This document shows positions 9,232-18,740 of a stretch of 50,558 nt of DNA, one piece after another. The translations under genes and the position numbers were made by a program. The notes under the pieces were generated by a model. It saw only the letters and a list, made by a program, of their open reading frames with translations, was not told the origin of the DNA and ran no database searches. The first letter of the stretch is position 1. The number at the start of each line of letters is the position of its first letter. The DNA lies in the NCBI RefSeq assembly GCF_003943815.1, contig NZ_RJNA01000002.1, positions 140,071-190,628 of the forward strand, in the 5' to 3' direction. This DNA is from Streptococcus cristatus (GTDB taxonomy: Bacteria > Bacillota > Bacilli > Lactobacillales > Streptococcaceae).

Positions 9232-10208
9232 CCTGTAACTATATACTCGCTGATATTGTCCTTGTTTATCAAGCGGACTGGTATCAAATACTGTCTATCA
9301 CACGACTTCTCTTCCCGCAGCAGCTCAATCACTTCTGCCACCTTTCGTCCCATCTGAATAGGCGACTGGGCCACTGTTCCTTGAATGTCGTTCGTATTGG
9401 CTAAAAAATTCTTAATATCTGGAGAACCGTCAACTCCATAAATATAAATTTTTTCTGCTACACCTTGATCCTTGATTGCTGCCAAGGCACCGATTGCTGC
9501 ACGGTCATTAAGAGCCATGACAACGTTAAATTCCAAGCCATTATCCAAGGCATTTTTGACCTGGGGCATGCTTTCTTCGGTCTGTCCCAAAGTCTCCAGC
9601 TGAGAAACGATTCGATAGCCGGGATGTCCCTTGATGGTATCCAGAAAGCCCTGTAGCCGATCCATAGCTGAGATGGCATTCTGATGTTCAAGCAAGAGAA
9701 TATTCGCCTCGGAAAGCCGACTCATCATATCTTTAGCAATCAAAACTCCCGCTTGATAGTTATCTGACACGATAGTCGTGTCAACAGCTACTTGCTTGCT
9801 CATTGGCGCATCTACCACGATAATGCGAATACCCGCTTTTTTAGCTTTATTCAAAGCCTTGATAATAGCTGGGCTGTCACTCTTTACTGGATTGATGACG
9901 ATGATATCCACTTTCTCTTTGATAAAATAAGCAATTTGCTGGCTCTGCTTTTTCTCATCTAACTCCGAATCACGAACATAGAGCCGACTCCCCTGTTGAT
10001 TGGTTTTTTTCTCCAATTCAGCATTCAAGGTTTGATAAAAATCATTGTTCATGGTCATATAGGTCGCCCCGATTTTCATTTGATTGCTATCGGGCATACT
10101 AGCCTTAGAATAAATAAAAGTAAGGCAACAGATTACCAGCACAAAAATAGACCAGAGAGCACATTTCTGGCAAGTCTGAATCCTCTTTTTCCCCTTACTT
10201 AATCCCAT
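9222..10208 (-). CDS. levQ: RbsB-like extracellular sugar-binding protein (LevQ-like)
   Basis: Periplasmic-binding-protein type 4 fold (ribose/galactose class), 328 residues. It has a basic N-terminus, one hydrophobic anchor (about 18-38), then the binding domain with IDIIVINPVKSDSPAIIKAL, IRIIVVDAPM and VVMALNDRAAIGALAAI. The ATG at 10208 is preferred over that at 10214 because AGGAG (10215-10219) is six bases from it and directly touches the other. No permease or ATPase lies nearby, so sensing is more likely than transport. First gene of the four-gene sensor operon. Confidence 0.78.
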   Translation of the reverse strand: MGLSKGKKRIQTCQKCALWSIFVLVICCLTFIYSKASMPDSNQMKIGATYMTMNNDFYQTLNAELEKKTNQQGSRLYVRDSELDEKKQSQQIAYFIKEKVDIIVINPVKSDSPAIIKALNKAKKAGIRIIVVDAPMSKQVAVDTTIVSDNYQAGVLIAKDMMSRLSEANILLLEHQNAISAMDRLQGFLDTIKGHPGYRIVSQLETLGQTEESMPQVKNALDNGLEFNVVMALNDRAAIGALAAIKDQGVAEKIYIYGVDGSPDIKNFLANTNDIQGTVAQSPIQMGRKVAEVIELLREEKSCDRQYLIPVRLINKDNISEYIVTGWQ

Positions 10209-10254
10209 TCCCATCTCCTAGTCACCTATACTTATTAACAGTTCACCTACGTTT

Positions 10255-10282
10255 ATTATATTATAATCAAGCGAAAAAGCAA
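10255..10282 (-). promoter_or_regulatory. Promoter of the levQSRT sensor operon
   Basis: Minus-strand -35 TTGCTT (10277-10282) and -10 TATAAT (10255-10260), 16 bases apart. Two GTAGGTGA-like boxes follow before the start codon (about 10222-10251). An inverted repeat ATCCTCT/AGAGGAT at 10295-10316 lies just upstream. Confidence 0.7.
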
Positions 10283-10377
10283 AACGTTTCTTGAATCCTC
10301 TAATCAATCAGAGGATAAACGACAAACTTTTTTATCTTCTGATTTTTAGGGCAAGATAAATGAATATCAAAAACAAA

Positions 10378-10410
10378 AAACGAAGGTATCCTCATGGAAT
10401 ATCTCCGTTT
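10378..10410 (-). terminator. patAB terminator
   Basis: Minus-strand hairpin with AAACG/CGTTT base and mostly paired middle, followed by a U tract (A run ending at 10380 on the plus strand), just after the patB stop. Confidence 0.7.
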
Positions 10411-10420
10411 CTGTATATAT

Positions 10421-12199
10421 TTATTCAAACACAAATTGATTGTGGTAGAGCTCAGAATAGAAGCCGCCTAGATGCAGCAATTCATGATGATTGCCTCTTT
10501 CAATGACTTCCCCATCTTTTAAGACAATAATCTGGTCTGCATTCAATATAGTCTTTAAGCGGTGAGCAATGACAAAGCTGGTTCGGCCTGCCACAATAGC
10601 CTCCATCGCACTCTGGATCTTGCTCTCAGTCACCGTATCAACATTGGAGGTAGCCTCATCCAAGATCAGCACTTGAGGATCGGTCAAAAGGGTTCGAGCG
10701 ATCGAAATCAATTGCTTTTGACCTGTTGAAAAGATGTTTTGATCATCATCTACGATTGTATCGTATTGATCAGGCAAGCTTTCAATATACTCGTGAATAT
10801 GGGTAGCACGCGCAGCAATTTCAACCATCTCCTGACTGGCATCCGGCACTCCAAATCGGATATTATCTCGAATGGTTCCGCTGAACAAGACAGAATCTTG
10901 CAAAACGATACCTACATGACTGCGCAAGCTATCCAAGTCATAGTCTCGGATATCGCGCCCGTCAAATTCGATACTGCCCTTATCCACATCGTAAAAACGA
11001 TTGATCAGGTTCATAATGGTCGTCTTTCCTGATCCTGTCGGTCCTACAACGGCAATCATTTTACCTTTTGGAGCCGAAATGGAAACATCTTTCAAAATCG
11101 GCTTTCCTTCTACATAAGAGAAATCCACATGCTTTATCTCGACGCCTTCTTTCAGCTCGGTAAAGGCTGGTGCATTCTGAGGGCGCACTTCCTCAGGCGC
11201 ATCAAACATTTCCTGAATCCGATCCGCACCAGTGAAAGCCAGCTGCAGGCTTCCCCAGCTTGCCGCAACCTGAATGATAGGCTGATAGTATTGTTGAGAA
11301 AACTGTGTAAAGGTTGAAATCAGACCAATGGCTACTGAGGTCTTCACATTAGGATCATTGAGCATAATGGCTGAACCTACAAAAATCACGATAGCCGTAT
11401 TGATCAGGCTCATTCCGTTCATGACAGGAAAGAGCAAGCCAGCAAAAGCGCGTCCTTTGAAAGTAGCTGACCGAACCTTATCATTTTGCTGGACAAAGCC
11501 TTTGATGACTTCTTCTTGCATTCCCTGCACAATGACTACCTTCTGGCCGGAAATCGTCTCATCCATATAAGCATTGAGCTGACCGACTTCTTTTTGCTGC
11601 AAGTCTGTGTACTTGCGAGCCAGTTTGACGATAGACACCAAGACAATGATGGCTACTGGCGTACTGGCAATCGTCACCCAAGCCAGGGTCGCATGCCGCA
11701 TAAACATGATGACAATCAGGCCGATGTAGAGAGCGATATTGCTCATCACTTGGACTAGACTCTCGTTGAAAGCCTGCAAGATATTATCCAAATCGCTGGT
11801 AAAACGCGACAAGATATCCCCGTCTTGATGGCGGTCAAAGAAGGAAACGGTCAAGCGAGCCAATTTTCCAAAGAGCCCCTTGCGCATTTCATTGGTTGAG
11901 TAGGAAATGATCCGACTCATCAGCAGCATGTAAATCAAGCTCGATAGCGAAAGGAAGATGAAAGCTAGCGCTAAATTCCACATGATTCCTTGAAAAGCGG
12001 CAAAGGCTGAAACATCACCTGAAGCAAGCTTGCCACTCGCAAAAGCACTGCCCAACTCCACCAGCTCACTAATGGCTAGACCGGTAAAAATTGGAAAGAG
12101 AACCTGTAAAACCGTCGAGATGACAATCATAATCATGACGACCAAAAAGGCCAGTTTATACTGTTTAAAATATTGCCAGAAAAATTTTGCTGTCTTCAT
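10421..12199 (-). CDS. patB: Multidrug ABC exporter half-transporter PatB
   Basis: Half of a heterodimeric type-IV ABC exporter that removes fluoroquinolones and dyes in S. pneumoniae. The 592-residue product has a six-helix membrane domain (about 15-310) and an ATPase domain with Walker A GPTGSGKTT, Walker B VLILDEAT and D-loop. The signature reads STGQKQL instead of LSGGQ, so its composite ATP site is the degenerate one, as usual in such heterodimers. ATG 12199 is chosen because GGAGGA lies just before it and it follows the patA stop by one base; a longer frame overlapping patA is unlikely. Confidence 0.92.
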   Translation of the reverse strand: MKTAKFFWQYFKQYKLAFLVVMIMIVISTVLQVLFPIFTGLAISELVELGSAFASGKLASGDVSAFAAFQGIMWNLALAFIFLSLSSLIYMLLMSRIISYSTNEMRKGLFGKLARLTVSFFDRHQDGDILSRFTSDLDNILQAFNESLVQVMSNIALYIGLIVIMFMRHATLAWVTIASTPVAIIVLVSIVKLARKYTDLQQKEVGQLNAYMDETISGQKVVIVQGMQEEVIKGFVQQNDKVRSATFKGRAFAGLLFPVMNGMSLINTAIVIFVGSAIMLNDPNVKTSVAIGLISTFTQFSQQYYQPIIQVAASWGSLQLAFTGADRIQEMFDAPEEVRPQNAPAFTELKEGVEIKHVDFSYVEGKPILKDVSISAPKGKMIAVVGPTGSGKTTIMNLINRFYDVDKGSIEFDGRDIRDYDLDSLRSHVGIVLQDSVLFSGTIRDNIRFGVPDASQEMVEIAARATHIHEYIESLPDQYDTIVDDDQNIFSTGQKQLISIARTLLTDPQVLILDEATSNVDTVTESKIQSAMEAIVAGRTSFVIAHRLKTILNADQIIVLKDGEVIERGNHHELLHLGGFYSELYHNQFVFE

Positions 12200-12200
12200 C

Positions 12201-13907
12201 TTAGTCCTCCTTTCCTTTTTGAGTCTCATAAATTTCTCGGTAGACATCATTTGTAGCAACCAAGTCTGCGTGTCTACCTTGGCCAATCAAACGCCCTTGA
12301 TCTAGCACCAAAATCTTGTCCGCATGAACAACGGAGCTAATCTTCTGAGCAATGATGATGGTCGTTGTTCCCTTCAAATCCTTGTTCAGCGCCTCTTGGA
12401 CCAGTTTTTCGGACTTGGCATCTAGAGCTGAAGTTGAGTCATCTAGGATAAGAATATTAGGATTGCTGACGACACCACGGGCGATAGACATTCTCTGCTT
12501 TTGTCCGCCAGAGAAATTATTTCCCCGTTCTTCGACTTGGCTGTTGTAGGTATCTTCCATGCGATTGATAAACTCGCTTGCCTGAGCAATTCGCGCCGCC
12601 TGTTCTAATTCTGGCAGGCTGGCATTTTGCTTTCCTTGACGCAGATTGTCCGCAATTGTCCCCTTAAATAAAATAGCTTTTTGCAGAACGATGGAGACAT
12701 TTTTTCTCAGCGAAGCTTCACTAATGTCTCTCAAGTCCTTGCCACCAATTTTGATGGAGCCTTCCTGAGGATCAAAAAGACGCGGAATGAGCTGGGCCAG
12801 AGTTGATTTTCCCGCTCCTGTCGCTCCGACAACACCAATCATCTCTCCCGGTTTGACTTCAAAGCTAATATCCTTGAGCATGGGCTCTGTATCTGTCGGA
12901 TAGGTAAAGGTCACATGGTCAAAGACCAGACTACCTTCCAAATCTTCTTCATCTTCATTCTTGAAAGTCATCGCTGGCTCTGTATCCAAGACCTCCTTGA
13001 TCCGCCGAATCGATACCATGGCACGTGTAACGGTATTGCCCAGAAAGCCAACCATGATGATGGTAAACATAATTTGATTCAGGTAAGAAATGAAAGAGAC
13101 AATCGAGCTAACCAAGCCTGGATCCATCTGTATCATGCTAGACAAGAGCCACATAGTCAGATAGACAGCACCGTAGCCGACGATCATCATCATCGGTTGA
13201 ACGATCGAAAAGGCATAGCCAATAAAGAGATTTTGCTCCAAAAGTTCATCTGAAACTTGCGTAAACTTCTGATACTGCTCTCTCTCCTGCACGAAAGATT
13301 TGACGACACGGACGCCACGCAGATTTTCTTTGGCAATCGCATTGATCTTTTCTAAGAGAACTTGGAATTTGGCAAAGCGTGGACCCATCAAGCCCATCAT
13401 CACTCCTGTCAAAAAGAAGACCAAAAAAACCATCAGGACAATGACCCACCACAAGGAAGGAATGGTCACCACCGCCAAAATAAAGGAACCTAAAAATAAA
13501 ATAGGCAGGCGGAATAAAATCTGAAACATCATCATGACCAAATTTTGTACTTGGTTGATGTCGTTGGTCATGCGGACGACTAGATTCCCTGCATTGAACT
13601 GTTCAATATTGGCATAAGAGAAAGTCTGGATTTTCCGAAAGGTCTTTTCCCGTAAATCTGACGACACACCTTGCGCAATATAGGCTGCCAGGGTCACATT
13701 TGCCCCGCCAGCAAGCAGGCCAACTAGACCAAAACCCAGCAACCAAGCCCCTAAACGATAGATTTCTTCACGATTTCCTGATAAAAGAGCATTCAAGACA
13801 TCTTTGAGATACAGGGGCTGCAACAGCGAGCTAGCCAGCATCAGCGATGTCATCAGAAGAGATAAAAAGATAAATAATTTATAGGCTGATAAAGCTTTTC
13901 TGAACAT
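12201..13907 (-). CDS. patA: Multidrug ABC exporter half-transporter PatA
   Basis: Partner of PatB, 568 residues. Membrane domain about 10-310, ATPase domain with Walker A GATGAGKST, signature FSGGQKQR and Walker B ILILDDSTSALD. The Asp after the Walker B aspartate (DDS, not DES) is non-canonical: the catalytic glutamate is replaced, so the two half-sites of the pair differ, a hallmark of heterodimeric exporters. Very similar to pneumococcal PatA as remembered. Promoter seen upstream; co-transcribed with patB. Confidence 0.92.
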   Translation of the reverse strand: MFRKALSAYKLFIFLSLLMTSLMLASSLLQPLYLKDVLNALLSGNREEIYRLGAWLLGFGLVGLLAGGANVTLAAYIAQGVSSDLREKTFRKIQTFSYANIEQFNAGNLVVRMTNDINQVQNLVMMMFQILFRLPILFLGSFILAVVTIPSLWWVIVLMVFLVFFLTGVMMGLMGPRFAKFQVLLEKINAIAKENLRGVRVVKSFVQEREQYQKFTQVSDELLEQNLFIGYAFSIVQPMMMIVGYGAVYLTMWLLSSMIQMDPGLVSSIVSFISYLNQIMFTIIMVGFLGNTVTRAMVSIRRIKEVLDTEPAMTFKNEDEEDLEGSLVFDHVTFTYPTDTEPMLKDISFEVKPGEMIGVVGATGAGKSTLAQLIPRLFDPQEGSIKIGGKDLRDISEASLRKNVSIVLQKAILFKGTIADNLRQGKQNASLPELEQAARIAQASEFINRMEDTYNSQVEERGNNFSGGQKQRMSIARGVVSNPNILILDDSTSALDAKSEKLVQEALNKDLKGTTTIIIAQKISSVVHADKILVLDQGRLIGQGRHADLVATNDVYREIYETQKGKED

Positions 13908-13947
13908 AATTCCTCCTCGTAGATTTTTAACTTTGTTTAGCTTCCTT

Positions 13948-13975
13948 ACTATATCATAGATAAAAACAATGTCAA
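13948..13975 (-). promoter_or_regulatory. patAB promoter
   Basis: Minus-strand TTGACA (13970-13975) and TATAGT (13948-13953), 16 bases apart: a strong SigA-type promoter 41 bases before the patA start. Confidence 0.8.
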
Positions 13976-13989
13976 GTAAGAAATTTCAG

Positions 13990-14013
13990 TTATTATATGG
14001 TACAATATAATAA
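13990..14013 (+). promoter_or_regulatory. gpsA -10 region inside an AT-rich inverted repeat
   Basis: TTATTATAT (13990-13998) and ATATAATAA (14005-14013) are perfect inverted arms around the extended -10 element TGGTACAAT (TACAAT at 14001-14006). No clear -35 is seen. The repeat lies between the divergent patAB and gpsA units. Confidence 0.5.
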
Positions 14014-14064
14014 ATAACTCTAAATTGATTGAGTCCTTTTGTGGGTCTCGTACAAGGAGAAAAG

Positions 14065-15081
14065 ATGGATAAACAACGAATTGCTGTGATTGGCCCTGGC
14101 TCTTGGGGAACGGCTCTGTCGCAAGTCCTCAATGATAATGGCCATGAAGTCCGAATTTGGGGCAATATTGCAGAGCAGATTGACGAAATCAATCACCAAC
14201 ATACAAACAAACGCTATTTCAAAGATGTGGTTCTAAGCGAGGAAATTAAGGCTTATCATGACTTGAACGATGCTCTAGAAAACGTCGATGCTGTGCTTTT
14301 TGTCGTACCGACCAAGGTGACTCGTCTGGTAGCCAAACAAGTTGCGCAAACCTTAGATCACAAGGTAAAAATCATGCATGCATCCAAGGGACTGGAGCCC
14401 AATACCCACAAACGGATTTCAACTATTCTGGAAGAAGAAATCCCTGCAGACTTGCGTAGCGAGATTGTCGTTGTTTCAGGACCTAGCCATGCTGAGGAAA
14501 CTATCGTCCGCGATATTACCCTGATTACCGCAGCATCTAAGGACCTCGAAACCGCTAAATATGTGCAGGAACTCTTCAGTAACCACTATTTCCGCCTCTA
14601 CACCAATACCGATGTCGTTGGAGTGGAGACAGCAGGTGCTCTGAAAAACATCATCGCAGTCGGAGCTGGAGCTCTCCACGGACTGGGCTATGGTGACAAT
14701 GCTAAAGCAGCCATCATCACACGCGGGCTGGCTGAAATTACCCGACTTGGTGTCAAACTTGGAGCCAGCCCTCTGACTTACAGCGGTCTTTCTGGTGTCG
14801 GCGACTTGATTGTCACAGGAACTTCTGTCCACTCTCGCAACTGGCGGGCCGGCGATGCGTTGGGTCGTGGCGAAAAATTGGCTGATATTGAAGCTAATAT
14901 GGGCATGGTTATCGAAGGAATCTCTACCACCAAGGCAGCCTACGAACTGGCTCAGGAGCTCGGTGTCTACATGCCAATTACCCAAGCTATTTACAAGGTC
15001 ATCTATGACGGCCATGATATCAAAGATGCTATTCATGATATGATGAATAATGAATTCAAAGCTGAAAATGAATGGTCTTAA
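14065..15081 (+). CDS. gpsA: NAD(P)-dependent glycerol-3-phosphate dehydrogenase
   Basis: Reduces dihydroxyacetone phosphate to sn-glycerol 3-phosphate for membrane lipids. The 338-residue product has the N-terminal GPGSWGTAL nucleotide-binding motif (residues 9-17), the ASKGLEP loop, and the catalytic lysine region [12 protein letters not shown] near 193-204. ATG 14065 follows AAGGAG at a good distance; a TTG start 12 codons upstream is rejected. galU follows after 30 bases, probably on the same transcript. Confidence 0.95.
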   Translation: MDKQRIAVIGPGSWGTALSQVLNDNGHEVRIWGNIAEQIDEINHQHTNKRYFKDVVLSEEIKAYHDLNDALENVDAVLFVVPTKVTRLVAKQVAQTLDHKVKIMHASKGLEPNTHKRISTILEEEIPADLRSEIVVVSGPSHAEETIVRDITLITAASKDLETAKYVQELFSNHYFRLYTNTDVVGVETAGALKNIIAVGAGALHGLGYGDNAKAAIITRGLAEITRLGVKLGASPLTYSGLSGVGDLIVTGTSVHSRNWRAGDALGRGEKLADIEANMGMVIEGISTTKAAYELAQELGVYMPITQAIYKVIYDGHDIKDAIHDMMNNEFKAENEWS

Positions 15082-15111
15082 TTTACAATATTTTTTATAA
15101 AGGAGAAATTT

Positions 15112-16014
15112 ATGTCAAAAGTCAGAAAAGCAATCATCCCTGCAGCCGGTCTCGGAACCCGCTTCTTGCCAGCCACTAAGGCACTGGCCAAGGAAATGCT
15201 GCCAATCGTTGACAAACCAACTATTCAGTTTATCGTCGAAGAAGCTCTTAAATCTGGAATCAAAGACATTTTGGTTGTCACAGGGAAGTCAAAACGCTCC
15301 ATCGAGGACCACTTTGACTCCAACTTTGAGCTAGAATACAACCTCAAAGAAAAGGGCAAGAACGACTTGCTCAAGTTGGTGGATGAGACCACTGGTATTG
15401 GCTTGCATTTCATCCGTCAGAGCCATCCGCGTGGACTCGGGGACGCCGTACTTCAAGCCAAGGCCTTCGTCGGAAATGAGCCTTTTGTGGTCATGCTGGG
15501 GGATGATTTGATGGACATTACCAATGACAAGGCAGTGCCACTCACCAAGCAACTCATGGATGACTATGCAGCAACCCACGCATCTACAATCGCAGTTATG
15601 CAAGTTCCTCATGAAGAAGTCTCTGCTTACGGCGTTATTGCACCACAAGGCGAAGGCGTCAATGGCCTCTACAGCGTTGAAAAATTTGTTGAAAAACCAG
15701 CACCAGAAGATGCACCAAGTGATTTGGCCATTATCGGACGCTACCTGCTAACGCCAGAAATTTTTGAAATTTTGGAAAAACAAACTCCCGGCGCTGGCAA
15801 TGAAATTCAACTGACTGATGCCATCGATACCCTCAACAAGACTCAGCGCGTTTTTGCCCGTGAATTCAAAGGCGACCGCTATGATGTCGGTGACAAGTTT
15901 GGCTTCATGAAAACTTCTATCGATTACGCCCTCAAACACCCTCAGGTTAAGGATGATTTGAAGCAATACATTATCGATTTAGGCAAAAAATTAGATAAGA
16001 AAACGAAAAAATAA
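15112..16014 (+). CDS. galU: UTP-glucose-1-phosphate uridylyltransferase
   Basis: Makes UDP-glucose for glycolipids, wall polysaccharides and galactose use. The 300-residue product has the nucleotidyltransferase motif [19 protein letters not shown] (about 11-29), the [11 protein letters not shown] segment, VMLGDDL and [15 protein letters not shown] precedes the start. It ends the gpsA-galU unit before a hairpin with a T tract at 16095. Confidence 0.95.
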   Translation: MSKVRKAIIPAAGLGTRFLPATKALAKEMLPIVDKPTIQFIVEEALKSGIKDILVVTGKSKRSIEDHFDSNFELEYNLKEKGKNDLLKLVDETTGIGLHFIRQSHPRGLGDAVLQAKAFVGNEPFVVMLGDDLMDITNDKAVPLTKQLMDDYAATHASTIAVMQVPHEEVSAYGVIAPQGEGVNGLYSVEKFVEKPAPEDAPSDLAIIGRYLLTPEIFEILEKQTPGAGNEIQLTDAIDTLNKTQRVFAREFKGDRYDVGDKFGFMKTSIDYALKHPQVKDDLKQYIIDLGKKLDKKTKK

Positions 16015-16071
16015 TAGAAGTGCATAAGCAATAGATTAGCTAATGCAACAGCTTTTAACACTATACAGGAA

Positions 16072-16293
16072 AACACCTAGATTTACTAGGTGTTAGATTG
16101 AAGAAAAAGTCCATTTTGGACAATTTCTTCAATCTTTTTCTTTTGCTGGATAAAGTAAAAAAACTCTTAAAAATAATATCACATCAACATCTCTAAGAGT
16201 TTTCACTATATGGTAATCAACCTCTATCAGCAATTTTTCTATTGCTGATAGAGGTTCGCCACATTTTGGAATACCACTTTAAAAAGCGGTATT
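16072..16293. repeat. Cluster of five inverted repeats between galU and the rhomboid gene
   Basis: This 290-base gap holds no gene. In order: AACACCTAG/CTAGGTGTT (16072-16094); AGATTGAAGAAA/TTTCTTCAATCT (16095-16135, with T tract, the galU terminator); AAAACTCTTA/TAAGAGTTTT (16160-16203); AACCTCTATCAGCAA with its perfect 15-base complement (16219-16256); AATACCACTTT/AAAGCGGTATT (16270-16293). The last two may also terminate the minus-strand rhomboid gene. Confidence 0.75.
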
Positions 16294-16306
16294 TGGGGTT
16301 CATTTC

Positions 16307-16990
16307 TTAAAAAATTGGTCGTTGAAAAGTCAGAAAAATCAGAATAGCTGCTAATCCAAAGTAGACTGCCAGTGCTAAAAAACGTTGAGACTTGCTAAAA
16401 GCGTAGCGCTCTCCCGAAACCGGTAAGATCACAGCCCCTAAAGCTCCGCCAACTAGACCGCCCAAGTGGCCTGCAAGACTAATTCCCGGTAAAAAACTCA
16501 TGACCAGATTGACAGCCAGCAGGCTCATATAGGACTGACCCAGCTGCTGCAGATAATAGTTTCGCGTAGCAAAACGAAGCACAACAACGGAAGCAAAAAG
16601 GCCGAAAAGAGCAGTAGACGCCCCGGCTGCCAGGCTATTGGGTGAAAAATAGACCACAAATAAATTCCCCATCACGCCTGACATTAGGTAGAGTATCAAA
16701 AATTTCCAAGAGCCAAAGATAGCCTCAATCTGTCGACCAAGAAAGTAGAGCGTCAGCATATTGACCACAAAATGCTCCAAACCAATATGGATAAAAATAG
16801 CAGCAAAAACCCGCCAAAACTGCTCCGGCATCGCTTGAATAGTATAACCGTGCACGGCTCCAAAATGATACAAGGCTTCGGAACTGCTGTATTGAAAACT
16901 GTAAGAAAGAAACATCAAGGCAAAAACAAGGCTCGTTAGGATAAGCAGGATACTTGTCACAGGATAGTCTCTATCAAAGATTTGTTTCAT
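16307..16990 (-). CDS. Rhomboid-family intramembrane serine protease
   Basis: Cleaves membrane-spanning substrates within the bilayer. The 227-residue product has about six to seven membrane helices. Catalytic serine lies in AAGASTALFGLF (usual motif GxSG; here GAST), the catalytic histidine in SLAGHLGGLVGGALGA, and the oxyanion-helper region in HFVVNMLTLYFLG. The start overlaps the end of the cyclo-ligase gene by 17 bases, so the two are translationally coupled; this pairing is common in streptococci. Substrate unknown. Confidence 0.88.
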   Translation of the reverse strand: MKQIFDRDYPVTSILLILTSLVFALMFLSYSFQYSSSEALYHFGAVHGYTIQAMPEQFWRVFAAIFIHIGLEHFVVNMLTLYFLGRQIEAIFGSWKFLILYLMSGVMGNLFVVYFSPNSLAAGASTALFGLFASVVVLRFATRNYYLQQLGQSYMSLLAVNLVMSFLPGISLAGHLGGLVGGALGAVILPVSGERYAFSKSQRFLALAVYFGLAAILIFLTFQRPIF

Positions 16991-17510
16991 AAATGAGTAA
17001 CTCCTTTACTGCGACATCATGTTGGGCTGGTGTAAATTCTGCCTGTTGTACTGCATAAATAGTGCTGATGGATGCTCCTTCATAATCAGCCAGATAGCGG
17101 TCATAGTAGCCGCCTCCGTAACCAATCCGAAAGCCTTGAGAATTAAAGACCACACCCGGCACATGAATCAGATCAATCTCCGTCTTCTCCACAGCCTCTT
17201 CACTTATTGGCTCCAGCAGACCAAAAGAGCTTTTTTGTAGGCGACTTTCATCATAGTCCACAAATATCATCCGACCCTGGCCATAGGTTTTGGGCACTAA
17301 AACCCGCTTGCCGTCCAACTGAGCCTGCTCGATAAAGGATGCAGTTGAGACTTCATGCGGCATAGAAAGATAAGTAGCGATGACCTGAGCTTCTTGATAA
17401 GCTGCTGAACTGAGCAAGTGCTGGGTCAGCCAGCTATCTGCCTGCTCTTTTTCTTTTCCCGACAGTTTTTTCATTTGCTTTAGTACAGTTTGTCTCAGCT
17501 CTTTTTTCAT
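16974..17510 (-). CDS. 5-formyltetrahydrofolate cyclo-ligase
   Basis: ATP-dependent enzyme that converts 5-formyl-THF to 5,10-methenyl-THF, returning a storage form to the folate pool. The 178-residue product has the N-terminal basic segment (RQTVLKQMKKLSG), the LIHVPGVVFNSQGFRIGYGGGYYDRYL signature near 129-155, and the family's usual length. It lies 20 bases after the deacetylase gene and overlaps the rhomboid gene. Confidence 0.92.
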   Translation of the reverse strand: MKKELRQTVLKQMKKLSGKEKEQADSWLTQHLLSSAAYQEAQVIATYLSMPHEVSTASFIEQAQLDGKRVLVPKTYGQGRMIFVDYDESRLQKSSFGLLEPISEEAVEKTEIDLIHVPGVVFNSQGFRIGYGGGYYDRYLADYEGASISTIYAVQQAEFTPAQHDVAVKELLIYETNL

Positions 17511-17530
17511 GCAGGTCGTCCACCTTTTTC

Positions 17531-18664
17531 TTATCTTTCGTTGATTTTATAATCTAGGAATTTCCAAATCTTTTCAATAGCAAAGGGCAGTGCTGCCTCA
17601 TCCGGTGTCATCTTTGGATGATGGAGGGCATAGGGACTGTCCACTCCCAGCCAGAACATGACGCCCTTGACCTTGCTGAGCAGATAGCCAAAATCCTCGC
17701 CTGTCATAGCCGGCGCAATATCAATCAGTTGAACTCCTTCTTCCTTCTGAAAAAAGTCCATCAATTCGTCTGCTAGACCATGATGGTTTTCTACAGGTAG
17801 GTAACCACCTTGTTTAAGCTCCAAGTCCAATTCCAGACCGAAACTTTGAGCTATGCCCTCTGCTATTTCCCGCAAGCGCTTCTGAGTCAAGAGGTTCATC
17901 TCCTGAGTCAGAGTCCGAATGGTACCGTGCAGAAAGGCTGTTTCTGCGATGACATTGTTGGTCGTGCCAGCATGGAGCGAACCAAAGGTCACAACTGTCC
18001 CCTCGATAGGATCGACATTGCGGCTGACAATGGTCTGCACCTGGGTGATAAAGTAGCTAGCTGCCACCAAAGCATCATTGGCCTCATGAGGAAAAGCCGC
18101 ATGGCCTCCCTTCCCCTTAAAGGTCAGCTTGACTTCACAGGTGCCAGCAAAAAGAGTTCCTCTATTAGTGGCAATATCGCCAACTTTGAGATCTGGCCGC
18201 ACATGGAGGCCGTAAAACTCATCTGGCAGCCAGTCGCCAAACGCACCGTCTTCGTACATAAGCATACCGCCAGCTTCATTTTCCTCAGCAGGCTGAAAGA
18301 GAAAGAGCAGATTATGGGTAGGCTGAGCGCTCACAGCTTGTTCCAGCAGGCCTAGAGCGACCGTCATGTGCATATCGTGTCCACAGGCATGCATCCGACC
18401 TTCATGAGTGCTGGCAAAGTCCAGTCCTGTATCCTCCACAATCGGAAGACCATCAATATCTGTCCGCCAGCCAATCGTCTTATCCGGTGAACTTCCTTTG
18501 ATAAAGACCAAAATACCCGTCCGCCAAGTCCGAATTTCCACAAAGTCTAGGCCAGCTGTCAGGCCATCAATGACCTGCATCAGGTAGGCATGAGTCTTGT
18601 ATTCTTCCAGACCGATTTCTGGTATCTGGTGTAAATCACGGCGAATGTTCAGATAATCAAGCAT
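17531..18664 (-). CDS. N-acetyldiaminopimelate deacetylase (M20 family)
   Basis: Removes acetate from N-acetyl-LL-diaminopimelate in the acetyl branch of lysine synthesis. The 377-residue product is an M20 metallopeptidase with [31 protein letters not shown] and GEDFGYL metal-binding motifs, and a dimerisation domain in the middle. ATG 18664 ([16 protein letters not shown]) follows GGAAAG and matches homologues; an upstream alternative start is rejected. It follows the acetyltransferase of the same pathway after 76 bases. Confidence 0.88.
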   Translation of the reverse strand: MLDYLNIRRDLHQIPEIGLEEYKTHAYLMQVIDGLTAGLDFVEIRTWRTGILVFIKGSSPDKTIGWRTDIDGLPIVEDTGLDFASTHEGRMHACGHDMHMTVALGLLEQAVSAQPTHNLLFLFQPAEENEAGGMLMYEDGAFGDWLPDEFYGLHVRPDLKVGDIATNRGTLFAGTCEVKLTFKGKGGHAAFPHEANDALVAASYFITQVQTIVSRNVDPIEGTVVTFGSLHAGTTNNVIAETAFLHGTIRTLTQEMNLLTQKRLREIAEGIAQSFGLELDLELKQGGYLPVENHHGLADELMDFFQKEEGVQLIDIAPAMTGEDFGYLLSKVKGVMFWLGVDSPYALHHPKMTPDEAALPFAIEKIWKFLDYKINER

Positions 18665-18740
18665 TTTTCTTTCCTTTAAAATCTTGTCAGACCAGTCAGA
18701 GCGTTGGGCCGCACCCAATCAATTCAAATTTATGCTATTT

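Noticed and set aside
14476..15036. 186-codon open frame on the minus strand opposite gpsA
   Set aside because: Antisense shadow of gpsA without start signals.
16560..16640. Inactive rhomboid because GxSG reads GAST
   Set aside because: The serine, histidine and asparagine positions are kept and, from memory, a Thr after the catalytic Ser occurs in streptococcal homologues.
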